From Clostridiales bacterium (GTDB lineage: Bacteria; Bacillota; Clostridia; Oscillospirales; Oscillospiraceae), in assembly GCA_020860575.1 (NCBI GenBank), contig JAJBUB010000099.1:1-36918 (forward strand): 36,918 bases of DNA. The letters run 5' to 3'. Made by a program: the position numbers and the translations under genes. Below are positions 27,685 to 36,514 of the stretch, piece after piece. Under the pieces are notes generated by a model. It was not told where the DNA came from. It saw only the letters and a program-made list of their open reading frames with translations, and searched no databases. Within the stretch, counting starts at the first letter, position 1. The number at the start of each line of letters is the position of its first letter.

Positions 27685-28985
27685 GTGTCCTTAAATCCTC
27701 CTCCCTGAGATGAGTTGACAATGAAGGAATCCGGGTTCCGGGAGAACCGGGTCAGGCCGCTCTTCCACACCACCGGCTCCTCGGCGGAGAGGACGAAGGC
27801 CCGCAGGTCGGCCTTCCGGGGGACCCGGACGCCGTTATCCATGATGTCCAGGTCCTGGAAATCGATGACCTCCTGAGCGATGAACCGGCGGGGCTCCGCT
27901 TTCAACAGGGCTACAAAGTCCTCCTTCTGCCGGGCGGACATCTTGCTGCCAAAGACCACGCCGTAGCCGCCCGCCTCGGCCACGTCCTTGAGCACCAGTG
28001 TGTCCAGATGCTCCAGAACGTACTTCATATCCTCCTTGTAGAAGGGCAGATAGGTGGGTGCATTGGAGAGGATGGGCGTCTCTCCCAGATAGTACTGAAT
28101 CATTTTGGGGACGAAGTAATAGATGCCCTTGTCGTCCGCCACTCCGTTGCCCGGGGCGTTGAGGATGGCTACCTGGCCCTTCCGGTAGGCCTGGAACAGA
28201 CCGGGCACGCCGATGAGGGATTCCGGACGGAAGCTGAGGGGGTCCAGGAAATCGTCGGAAATGCGGCGGTAGACCGCCCCCACCCGCTCCTTTTTGCCGG
28301 TGTAGTCCAGGAGGTAAACCCCGTCCTCCTCCACCACCAGGTCCTGACCGTTGACCAGGGGGGAGTGGGTCTGCTCCGCCAGATAGGAGTGTTCAAAATA
28401 GGCGGCGTTGTACCGTCCGGGGGTGAGCACCACCGTCAGCCCTCCCACGTTGGCGTAGTCCATGGTGTGGCGCAGCAGCTGGGCGTAGTTTCGGTTGTCC
28501 TCGATGTGGAACTCCTGGAAGGTGCGGGGGCTGCTCCGGCGGCACAGGTCCCGGACGATCAGGGGATAAGATGCCCCGGACGGCACCCGGAGATTGTCCT
28601 CCAGAATGTACCAGCTCCCGTCCTTCCCCAGCACCAGGTCGATGCCGGAGATGTGGGAGAACACCCCGCCGGGAGGCCGGATGCCCTCGCACTGGGGCAG
28701 GTAGCCGCTGGAGGCGTAGATGAACTCCTCCGGCACCACCCGGTCCCGGACGATCTTCTTCTCGTTGTAGATGTCCTCCAGAAACAGGTTCAGCGCCTTC
28801 ACCCGCTGCCGCAGGCCCCGGTCCAGCAGGTCAAATTCGTCCGCCGGAATGACCCGGGGGATGGCGTCGAAGGGGAACAGCTGCTCCTTGAAGGTCCCGT
28901 TCTTGTAGATGCCGAACTTCACGCCGTACCGGGCCAGCAGCTCGTTGACCGAGTTGGCCCGTTCGATCAGATCCATCTCATACAT
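27666..28985 (-). CDS. circularly permuted type 2 ATP-grasp protein (former DUF404/407)
   Basis: KDGSWYILEDNLRVPSGASYPLIVR, LTPGRYNAAYFEHSYLA, SFIVNSSQGGGFKDTWVL; start MYEMDLIERANSVN at 28985. Confidence 0.92.
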   Translation of the reverse strand: MYEMDLIERANSVNELLARYGVKFGIYKNGTFKEQLFPFDAIPRVIPADEFDLLDRGLRQRVKALNLFLEDIYNEKKIVRDRVVPEEFIYASSGYLPQCEGIRPPGGVFSHISGIDLVLGKDGSWYILEDNLRVPSGASYPLIVRDLCRRSSPRTFQEFHIEDNRNYAQLLRHTMDYANVGGLTVVLTPGRYNAAYFEHSYLAEQTHSPLVNGQDLVVEEDGVYLLDYTGKKERVGAVYRRISDDFLDPLSFRPESLIGVPGLFQAYRKGQVAILNAPGNGVADDKGIYYFVPKMIQYYLGETPILSNAPTYLPFYKEDMKYVLEHLDTLVLKDVAEAGGYGVVFGSKMSARQKEDFVALLKAEPRRFIAQEVIDFQDLDIMDNGVRVPRKADLRAFVLSAEEPVVWKSGLTRFSRNPDSFIVNSSQGGGFKDTWVLSR

Positions 28986-29034
28986 AGAATCACCCTTTTC
29001 TCTCTCCGAAGGGGCGGGGAATGCGCTCCGCCCC

Positions 29035-29086
29035 AAAAACGAGACAAAGACGCCTTGCATCTCTGCAAAACGCCTTCGTTTTGTCT
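29035..29086 (-). terminator. terminator-like hairpin in the leader of the ATP-grasp operon
   Basis: Reverse strand AGACAAAacg...TTTTGCA-gaga-TGCAA...cgtcTTTGTCT followed by CGTTTTT, between predicted promoter and ATG. Confidence 0.5.
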
Positions 29087-29116
29087 ATGTTATCACGTCA
29101 GGGCAAGGAATGTCAA
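29087..29116 (-). promoter_or_regulatory. predicted promoter of the ATP-grasp operon
   Basis: Reverse strand TTGACA-18 bp-TAACAT. Confidence 0.5.
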
Positions 29117-29258
29117 GAGGGAGCGGGGCGCTCCTGCAAAACATTGCCTTTGCAATTTTATAACAAATCTCTGTTGAATCTTGAGGGGGTTTATGATAGA
29201 ATATCTCCACAGCAATCCCACCCGGGCTGCCGGGTGTATTTTAAAGGAGTGACTGATC

Positions 29259-29669
29259 ATGGTTAGAGTTATCATGGACCACAAGGGTTCCGGCAAGACA
29301 AAGCAACTGATCGATCTGATCAATTCCGCGGTTCTCACAGAGCACGGCAACGTCGTGTGCATCGAGTGGGATCGGGAGCTGGTCTATGCGATTCACTATC
29401 ATATCCGCCTGATCGAGGCCAGCGACTTCTATCTGCCCAATTTTGAGGTGCTCAAGGGCTTTGTCAGCGGCCTTTACGCAGGTAATTACGACATCACCCA
29501 CATCTTTATCGACAATCTGAGCAAGGTCGTCCCCATCAAGGACGCCAACCAGATCGAGGAGTTCCTGGACTGGATGGAGCGGTTCAGTGAGAAGAACGGT
29601 CTGAAGTTCACCATCACCATCTCCGCCGATGCCGAGACGGCCACCGACGGGATCAAGAAGTATATGTAA
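29259..29669 (+). CDS. small P-loop-like protein of unknown function (136 aa)
   Basis: MVRVIMDHKGSGKTKQLIDLINSA (P-loop-like) and ITHIFIDNLSKV (Walker B-like); AAAGGAG RBS; promoter TTGAAT-17-TAGAAT upstream. Confidence 0.8.
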   Translation: MVRVIMDHKGSGKTKQLIDLINSAVLTEHGNVVCIEWDRELVYAIHYHIRLIEASDFYLPNFEVLKGFVSGLYAGNYDITHIFIDNLSKVVPIKDANQIEEFLDWMERFSEKNGLKFTITISADAETATDGIKKYM

Positions 29670-29688
29670 GGCGAACGCCTGACCTGCA

Positions 29689-29717
29689 ACGCCTCCGCAA
29701 AGGCTGCGGAGGCGTTT
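29689..29717 (+). terminator. Rho-independent terminator
   Basis: ACGCCTCCGCA-aaggc-TGCGGAGGCGTTTT. Confidence 0.85.
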
Positions 29718-29735
29718 TCGTGTGGAGGGAAAACG

Positions 29736-30428
29736 ATGGAACCCTTAGAGGCTCAACTGGGCGGCTGGTCGGAGATCGCCGCCCCCATGCTCCGGGAGGA
29801 CTGGTGCCGGGCGCTGTTTGACCGGGTGGAGACGGCCTACAACGGCCCAAAACCGGTCTACCCGCCGAAGGAGCAGCTGTTCACTGCCCTGCGTCTGACC
29901 CCGCCGGAGGCGGTGCGCTGCGTCATTCTGGGACAGGACCCCTACCCCGGACAGGGACAGGCCCACGGTCTGGCCTTTTCCGTTCAGCCGGGGGTAGCCG
30001 TCCCCCGCTCTCTGCGGAACATCTATCTGGAGCTGGAGGCGGACCTGGGCATCCCGCCCGCCGCCACCGGGAGCCTGCTCCCCTGGGCGGAGCGGGGGGT
30101 GCTGCTGCTCAACAATGTCCTCACTGTCTACGACGGAGAGGCGGACAGTCACAAGGGCTGGGGCTGGGAACGGTTCACCGCCGGCCTGCTCCTGGCCCTC
30201 CGGGAGCAGCCACGGCCCATGGCCTTCCTCCTCTGGGGCCGGAACGCCCAGACCAAGGGCCGGGAGGCCCGCATCACGGAGAGCCCCTATCCCCGGCTGG
30301 TGCTCTCCTCCGCCCATCCCAGCCCCCTGTCCGCCCGCCGGGGCTTTTTCGGCTCCCGGCCGTTCAGCCAGGTGAACCGGTTCCTGGAGGCCCACGGAGA
30401 GCCGGGCATCGACTGGAGGGTGGAATAA
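29736..30428 (+). CDS. ung: uracil-DNA glycosylase
   Basis: VILGQDPYPGQGQAHGLAFSV..., SAHPSPLSA. Confidence 0.95.
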   Translation: MEPLEAQLGGWSEIAAPMLREDWCRALFDRVETAYNGPKPVYPPKEQLFTALRLTPPEAVRCVILGQDPYPGQGQAHGLAFSVQPGVAVPRSLRNIYLELEADLGIPPAATGSLLPWAERGVLLLNNVLTVYDGEADSHKGWGWERFTAGLLLALREQPRPMAFLLWGRNAQTKGREARITESPYPRLVLSSAHPSPLSARRGFFGSRPFSQVNRFLEAHGEPGIDWRVE

Positions 30429-30462
30429 GCTGCTCAGCGTGTCAAAATCCTTTTTTTGACAC

Positions 30463-30503
30463 ATTATTGCCCCCTGACGGCGGACCCGTCAGGGGGCAAT
30501 AAT
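30463..30503. terminator. bidirectional terminator between ung and MATE gene
   Basis: ATTATTGCCCCCTGACgG-cggac-CcGTCAGGGGGCAATAAT. Confidence 0.85.
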
Positions 30504-30509
30504 GGTTGC

Positions 30510-31877
30510 TCACACCTTGGAGATGATCTTCCGGTTGATCCTGACCAGATACCAGGTGCTCAGGCACAGGCTGGCCAGCTCTGCGATGGGGAAGGCCCAC
30601 CACACATAGTCCAGCACGCCGGTCTGGGCCAGCAGCCAGGCCACCGGCAGCAGCACCACCAGCTGGCGGACGATGGAGATGATCATGGAGTAGAGACCGT
30701 TGCCCAGCGCCTGGAACACGGTGCCGCAGGCGATGCAGTAGCCCGCAAAGGCGAAGCTCAACGCGATGGTGCGCAGGGCGGGGACGCCGATCTCCAGCAT
30801 ATAGTCCGAGGCGTTGAACAGCCCCAGCAGCTGGGCGGGGAGCAGCTCGAACACCGCCATACCCGCCAGCATGAAGCACATGGCGTAGAAGATGCCCAGC
30901 TTGATGGTGGTGATCATCCGCTCCCGCTTCCGGGCGCCGAAGTTGTAGGCGATGATGGGCACCAGCGCCCCGTTCAGGCCAAAGACGGGCATAAAGACGA
31001 AGGACTGGAGCTTGAAGTACACCCCCAGCACCGCCATAGCAGTGGAGGAGAAGACCCCCAAAATCAGGTTCATGCCGTAGGTCATCACCGAGCTGATGGA
31101 GGCCATAATGATGGAGGGAACGCCCACGACGTAGATGCGCCGGATGGTGGGGCCGTGAGGCCGGAACCAGTTGCGCACCACAAAGTGCAGCTCCTTGTTG
31201 CAGCGGAAGTTCAGGACGATCACCACGGCGGCCCCCACGAACTGGCCCAGAACGGTGGCGACGGCGGCTCCCGCCACCCCCAGCTCCGGGAAGGGGCCAA
31301 GGCCGAAGATGAGCACCGGGTCCATAATGATGTTGACCACCGCTCCGGACATCTGGGAGATCATGCTCAGCACCGTATGTCCCGTGGCCTGGAGCAGCCG
31401 CTCAAAGGCCAGCTGGAGGAACAGTCCCTGGCACAGCAGGGCGCAGATGGTGAGATAGCTCACCCCGTACTCCAAAATGGCGGAGTCCTCCGCCACCTGG
31501 CTGGCGTAGAAGGGCCGCACCACCGTCTGGGACAGCACCATAAACACAGCCATGGAGCAGAAGGCCAGGAAGATGCCGTTGCTGGCCGCCCGGTTGGCGG
31601 TGGCCTCGTCCCCCTCTCCCAGAGATTTGGAGAGCATGGCGTTGATGCCAACGCCGGTGCCGGTGCCGACGGCGATCATAATATTCTGGGCCGGGAACGC
31701 CAGGGAAACCGCCGTCAGGGCGTCCTCCCCCAGCATGGAGACAAAGATGCTGTCTACCACGTTGTAGCAGGCCTGTACCAGCATGGACAGCATCATGGGC
31801 AGCGCCATGGTCAGCAGCAGCCGGTTCACCGGCATGGTGCCCATTTTGTTCTCGTGAAGCGCGCTGGATGATTGCAC
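30510..31877 (-). CDS. MATE family efflux transporter
   Basis: Two MatE repeats (LTMALPMMLSMLVQACYNVVDSIFVSMLGEDALTAVSLAFP...); GTG start at 31877 has AAGGAGG at good spacing; ATG at 31904 is an alternative. Confidence 0.9.
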   Translation of the reverse strand: MQSSSALHENKMGTMPVNRLLLTMALPMMLSMLVQACYNVVDSIFVSMLGEDALTAVSLAFPAQNIMIAVGTGTGVGINAMLSKSLGEGDEATANRAASNGIFLAFCSMAVFMVLSQTVVRPFYASQVAEDSAILEYGVSYLTICALLCQGLFLQLAFERLLQATGHTVLSMISQMSGAVVNIIMDPVLIFGLGPFPELGVAGAAVATVLGQFVGAAVVIVLNFRCNKELHFVVRNWFRPHGPTIRRIYVVGVPSIIMASISSVMTYGMNLILGVFSSTAMAVLGVYFKLQSFVFMPVFGLNGALVPIIAYNFGARKRERMITTIKLGIFYAMCFMLAGMAVFELLPAQLLGLFNASDYMLEIGVPALRTIALSFAFAGYCIACGTVFQALGNGLYSMIISIVRQLVVLLPVAWLLAQTGVLDYVWWAFPIAELASLCLSTWYLVRINRKIISKV

Positions 31878-31909
31878 TTGATTTTCCTCCTTTGTGTCAG
31901 GCATATCAG

Positions 31910-31963
31910 GCTCCGTCCCGCAGACTGGCAAGGGCATTGGCACATCTGCGGGACGGAGCTGCG
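31910..31963 (-). promoter_or_regulatory. long-stem hairpin in 5' leader of MATE gene
   Basis: Reverse strand AGCTCCGTCCCGCAGA - tgtgccaatgcccttgccag - TCTGCGGGACGGAGC. Confidence 0.6.
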
Positions 31964-31980
31964 ATATTTTACCACGACAG

Positions 31981-32008
31981 ATTATAGCGATTCTATATCG
32001 GTTGTCAA
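31981..32008 (-). promoter_or_regulatory. consensus sigma-A promoter of MATE gene
   Basis: Reverse strand TTGACA-16 bp-TATAAT. Confidence 0.8.
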
Positions 32009-32186
32009 GCATGGAAAACGGGCCGGTTCGACCCTTTTTCCAAAAGCGCAAAATTGTCGGTGAAATTCCACAAAAAGCCGGTTTCCATTTTCCTGCTGCC
32101 ATGATATACTGTACAACAGAATTGGGGACTTGCCCCACATACTGGGAGAACGTCCCATTTTGATTTTTGCAAGGAGGACACACGCC

Positions 32187-33662
32187 ATGATCAACATTCC
32201 CCAGGTCAAGCTTGGCATCATCGCCGTCAGCCGTGACTGTTTCCCCATTGCCCTGTCCACCCAGCGCCGGAAGAACATCGCCGCTGCCTATGGCGAGGGG
32301 CTGTACGAGTGCCCCATCACCGTGGAGAACGAAAAGGATATGCTCAAGGCGGTGGCCGACGTGAAGGAGGCCGGGGTCAACGCCCTGGTGGTGTTCCTGG
32401 GCAACTTCGGCCCCGAGACCCCCGAGACCCTCATCGCCAAATACTTTGACGGCCCCTGTATGTTCGTGGCCGCCGCCGAGGGCGACGGCGACATGATCAA
32501 CGGCCGGGGCGACGCCTATTGCGGGATGCTCAACTGCTCCTACAACTTGGGGATGCGCCATCTCAAGGGCTATATCCCCGAGTACCCCATCGGCACGGCG
32601 GAGGAGCTGGCGGAGAAGATGCACGAGTTCGTCCCCATTGCCCGGACGATTCTGGGGCTGAAGGACCTGAAGATTATCACCTTCGGCCCCCGTCCCCAGG
32701 ACTTCTTCGCCTGCAACGCCCCCATCAAGGGCCTGTACGAGCTGGGAGTGGAGATCGAGGAGAACTCCGAGCTGGATCTGCTGGTCTCCTACCAGGAGCA
32801 CGCAGGCGACCCCCGCATCCCCGACGTCTGCGCCGACATGGCGCAGGAGATGGGCGAGGGGCGGTATTATCCAGAGCTGAACGAGCGCATGGCTCAGTTT
32901 GAGCTGACCCTGCTGGACTGGGCGGAGAACCACAAGGGCAGCCGGAAGTATGTGGCCTTTGCGGACAAGTGCTGGCCCGCCTTCCCCAGTCAGTTCGGCT
33001 TTGAGCCCTGCTATGTGAACAGCCGCCTGGCCAGCCGGGGCATCCCCGTCTCCTGCGAGGTGGACATCTATGGCGCGCTCTCCGAGTACATCGGTATGTG
33101 CGTCTCCGGGGACACCGTCACCCTGCTGGACATCAATAACTCCGTGCCTCAGTACATCTATGACGAGGACATCAGGGGCAAGTACGATTACAAGCTCACC
33201 GACACCTTTATGGGCTTCCACTGCGGCAACACCCCCTCGTGCAAGATGTGCGCAGACCGGGCGGTAAAGTATCAGCTCATCCAGCACCGTCTGCTGGAGC
33301 CTCAGGACAGCGAGCCGGACTTCACCCGGGGGACCCTGGAGGGCGACATCGCCGCCAGCGACATCACCTTCTATCGTCTCCAGTGTGACAGCCAGGGCCA
33401 GCTCCGGGCCTACATCGCCCAGGGGGAGATTTTGGACGTGCCCACCCGCTCCTTCGGCGGCATCGGCGTCTTTGCCATCCCGGAGATGGGCCGGTTCTAC
33501 CGCCATGTGCTGGTGCAGAAGGGGTATCCCCACCACGGGGCGGTGGCCTTCCACCACTGCGGAAAGGAGCTGTTCGAGGTGTTCAAGTATCTGGGCATCG
33601 CCGACATCGCCTACAATCAGCCCAAGGGCGTCCTCTATCCCACGGAGAACCCCTTCGCCTGA
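32187..33662 (+). CDS. L-fucose/L-arabinose isomerase family protein
   Basis: KLGIIAVSRDCFPIALSTQRRKNIAAAYG..., VNALVVFLGNFGPETPETLIAKYFDGPCMFVAAAEGDG..., MGFHCGNTPSCKM; AAGGAGG RBS before 32187. Confidence 0.85.
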   Translation: MINIPQVKLGIIAVSRDCFPIALSTQRRKNIAAAYGEGLYECPITVENEKDMLKAVADVKEAGVNALVVFLGNFGPETPETLIAKYFDGPCMFVAAAEGDGDMINGRGDAYCGMLNCSYNLGMRHLKGYIPEYPIGTAEELAEKMHEFVPIARTILGLKDLKIITFGPRPQDFFACNAPIKGLYELGVEIEENSELDLLVSYQEHAGDPRIPDVCADMAQEMGEGRYYPELNERMAQFELTLLDWAENHKGSRKYVAFADKCWPAFPSQFGFEPCYVNSRLASRGIPVSCEVDIYGALSEYIGMCVSGDTVTLLDINNSVPQYIYDEDIRGKYDYKLTDTFMGFHCGNTPSCKMCADRAVKYQLIQHRLLEPQDSEPDFTRGTLEGDIAASDITFYRLQCDSQGQLRAYIAQGEILDVPTRSFGGIGVFAIPEMGRFYRHVLVQKGYPHHGAVAFHHCGKELFEVFKYLGIADIAYNQPKGVLYPTENPFA

Positions 33663-33679
33663 GCCGAATCCCACAAAAA

Positions 33680-33716
33680 CAGCGGCCTGCATCGTAACGG
33701 TGCAGGCCGCTTTCTT
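33680..33716 (+). terminator. terminator of isomerase-family gene
   Basis: AGCGGCCTGCAtC-gtaac-GgTGCAGGCCGCT TTCTTT. Confidence 0.85.
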
Positions 33717-33726
33717 TATGGGGTCG

Positions 33727-33764
33727 AAAAAAACGGGCGACAGACGGAAAACCGTCTGCCGCCC
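33727..33764 (-). terminator. terminator of glgP
   Basis: Reverse strand GGGCGgCAGACGG-tttt-CCGTCTGtCGCCCGTTTTTTT. Confidence 0.85.
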
Positions 33765-33784
33765 ATGGCATACAGAGGGAGAGA

Positions 33785-36220
33785 TCAGCTCTTGTTGCGC
33801 ACGTCCACATGCCAGATGTTGGCGGCGTAGTCGGCGATGGAACGGTCGGAGGAGAAGATACCGGAGCGGGCGATGTTGGACACGGACATCTGGTTCCAGT
33901 GCTTCTGGTCCTGATAGGCCTCGGCCACCTTCTCCTGGGTGTAGCGGTAGCTCTCGAAGTCGGCCAGCAGCAGATAGGGGTCCGCCTGACCGCCGTTGCC
34001 GTAGAGCAGGCCGTTGGTCAGATCCTCATACCGCTTGCCGTCGGAGAAGCCGTTGGTGATGGCGGCCAGCACCTCCCGGATGACCGGGTTCTGGTTGTAG
34101 TACTCATAGGAGTTGTAGCCGGAGCGGAGCCTGCTGGAGACCTCGTCGGAGGTGAGGCCGAAGATGAAGATGTTGTCGTCGCCCAGGATGCTGTGCATCT
34201 CCACATTGGCGCCGTCCTCGGTGCCGATGGTCAGGGCGCCGTTCATCATGAACTTCATGTTGCCGGTGCCGGAGGCCTCCTTGCCGGCGGTGGAGATCTG
34301 CTCGGACACCTCGGCGGCGGGCATCAGCTTCTCTGCCAGGGAGACACGGTAGTTCTCCAGGAAGAACACCTGGAGCTGATCCTTGCACCGGGGGTCGTTG
34401 TTGATCTCCCGGCTCAGGGAGTTGATCAGCTCGATGATCCGCTTGGCGGTGTAGTAGGCCGGGGCGGCCTTGGCGCCGAAGAGGAAGGTGCGGGGCTGGA
34501 TGGTCTTGCCGTTCTGGATCTGCTGGTACAGATAGATGATGTGCATCACGTTGAGCAGCTGGCGCTTATACTCGTGCAGCCGCTTCACCTGCACGTCGAA
34601 GATGGCGTCGGGGTTGAGCCGGAAGCCGTACTGCTTCAGGGCGTAGTCGGCAAACGCCTCCTTGTTGGACCGCTTGATCTTGGCCAGCTGGTTCAGGGCG
34701 GAGGGGTCCTCCCGGGCGGCCTCGAACTTTTTCAGGCCGGACTGGGGATGGAGCAGATACTCGTCGCTGCCGGTGACGTCTTTGATGAGCTGATCCAGCT
34801 GGGGATTGATCTGGCTGAGCCAGCGGCGATGGTCCACGCCGTTGGTGACGTTGGTGAACTTGTCCGGAGTGCGCAGCCATGCGGTGTGGAACACGTCGTC
34901 CTTCAGAATCTGGGAGTGGAGGGCGGCCACGCCGTTGACGGCGTAGCAGGCGGCCACGCAGAGGTTGGCCATGCGCACGTCGCCGTCCCAGATGATGGCC
35001 AGCTCCCGGGCCTTGTTCTCGTCGCCGTGGAAGAAGGAGCGGACCTCCTTCAGATAGCGGTCGTTGATCTCGCACATGATCTGGAAGATACGGGGCAGCA
35101 GGCCCTGCACCAGGATCTGGGGCCAATGCTCCAGGGCCTCGGCCAGAACGGTGTGGTTGGTATAGGCCACGGAGTGGGTGGTGATATACCAGGCCTCATC
35201 CCAGCTGTAGCCCTCCTGGTCGATGAAAATGCGCATCAGCTCAGGGATGACCAGAGTGGGATGGGTGTCGTTGATCTGGAGAACGTGCTTCTCGTGGAAG
35301 TTTTTCAGAGTGCCGTACAGCTTCTTATGCTTCCGGCAGATGGACTGGACGGTGGCGGAGACGAAGAAGTACTGCTGCTTGAGCCGCAGGCTCTTGCCCT
35401 CGTAGTGGTCGTCGGCGGGATAGATGACCTTGGCGATGGTCTCGGCGGTGATCTGCTGCTCCACGGCCTTGAGGTACTCGCCGGAGGAGTAGTAGTCCAT
35501 GTTCACCGGCGTGGGGCTCTTGGCGTCCCACAGGCGGAGCTTGTTTACATGGCTGGTCTGGTAGCCGGCGATCTCCATGTCCATGGGGACGGCCAGCACC
35601 TCGGTGTAGCCCACCTGACGGCAGACGAACCGGCCCTCTTCGTCCACGTCGTTTTCCACGGTGCCGCCAAAGCGGACGGTTTCGCACTCGTCCCGGCGGG
35701 GCATCAGCCACGCGTCGCCCAGGGACAGCCACTCGTCGGCCAGCTCGATCTGCTTGCCGTCGGAGATCTTTTGCTTGAACAGGCCCAGCTGATAGCAGAT
35801 GGAGTAGCCGGTGGCGGGGATCTCCTGGGTGGTCATGGACTCCAGGTAGCAGGCAGCCAGACGGCCCAGACCGCCGTTGCCCAGGCTGGCGTCCGGCTCC
35901 AGCTCAAACAGGTCTGCGGCGGAGAAGCCCATGGACTCGATGGCCTCGGTCAGCGGCTCCACCACGCCCAGGTTGTAGGCGTTCTTCATCAGGGAGCGGC
36001 CCATGAGGAACTCCATGGACAGATAGTGTACCTGGCGGGCCTGGGCCACGTCGATGGACTTGGAGGTGACGATCCGGTTGGCGGACATGATGTCCCGGAT
36101 GACCAGAGCGCAGGACTTGAACATCTGGGTGGGGGTGGCCTCAGAGGGGATGCGGCCGTAGTGGCGGCGGAGCTTGCCCTCGATGAGGGTACGAAGCTCT
36201 TCCTTGCTGTATTCGTGCAT
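33785..36220 (-). CDS. glgP: glycogen/starch/alpha-glucan phosphorylase
   Basis: MEFLMGRSLMKNAYNLG, LGNGGLGRLAACYLES, PLP site EASGTGNMKFMMNGALTIGTEDGANVE. Confidence 0.96.
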   Translation of the reverse strand: MHEYSKEELRTLIEGKLRRHYGRIPSEATPTQMFKSCALVIRDIMSANRIVTSKSIDVAQARQVHYLSMEFLMGRSLMKNAYNLGVVEPLTEAIESMGFSAADLFELEPDASLGNGGLGRLAACYLESMTTQEIPATGYSICYQLGLFKQKISDGKQIELADEWLSLGDAWLMPRRDECETVRFGGTVENDVDEEGRFVCRQVGYTEVLAVPMDMEIAGYQTSHVNKLRLWDAKSPTPVNMDYYSSGEYLKAVEQQITAETIAKVIYPADDHYEGKSLRLKQQYFFVSATVQSICRKHKKLYGTLKNFHEKHVLQINDTHPTLVIPELMRIFIDQEGYSWDEAWYITTHSVAYTNHTVLAEALEHWPQILVQGLLPRIFQIMCEINDRYLKEVRSFFHGDENKARELAIIWDGDVRMANLCVAACYAVNGVAALHSQILKDDVFHTAWLRTPDKFTNVTNGVDHRRWLSQINPQLDQLIKDVTGSDEYLLHPQSGLKKFEAAREDPSALNQLAKIKRSNKEAFADYALKQYGFRLNPDAIFDVQVKRLHEYKRQLLNVMHIIYLYQQIQNGKTIQPRTFLFGAKAAPAYYTAKRIIELINSLSREINNDPRCKDQLQVFFLENYRVSLAEKLMPAAEVSEQISTAGKEASGTGNMKFMMNGALTIGTEDGANVEMHSILGDDNIFIFGLTSDEVSSRLRSGYNSYEYYNQNPVIREVLAAITNGFSDGKRYEDLTNGLLYGNGGQADPYLLLADFESYRYTQEKVAEAYQDQKHWNQMSVSNIARSGIFSSDRSIADYAANIWHVDVRNKS

Positions 36221-36479
36221 ATTAAAAAGCCTCCAATCAAATGATGGTTGTTCCGGCGGGCGGGAAATTCGCCCGGGCCGGGAAGGGTACAAATTTTCAT
36301 TGTCTTAGAAACTTTATCACGGTAAGCGCCAAATGTCAATTGTCACTGATGCACGAAAACCGCCCTCAGAGGCAAAAAATGGGACGACTGGAGACATTCT
36401 GCCCCGGATTTTGCTCCGTCGGCCCCCGACGCGTCTCCAGCAAGGGGCGAAAAAACAGGCGGCGTCGATGAAATTCCTC

Positions 36480-36508
36480 TTGTCATTTGCCGCCGCAGAT
36501 GATAAAAT
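36480..36508 (+). promoter_or_regulatory. predicted promoter of T-box/glyS
   Basis: TTGTCA-17 bp-TAAAAT. Confidence 0.65.
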
Positions 36509-36514
36509 ACCCCC

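Noticed and set aside
31905-33692. N-terminal ~600-aa extension of the 30510..33692 minus-strand ORF
   Set aside because: Antisense to the well-supported isomerase-family gene (32187-33662); only the C-terminal part is the MATE transporter with its own promoter and RBS.
33809-36244. 811-aa plus-strand ORF
   Set aside because: Perfectly antisense to glgP; V/G/H/L-rich translation caused by codon bias on the opposite strand.
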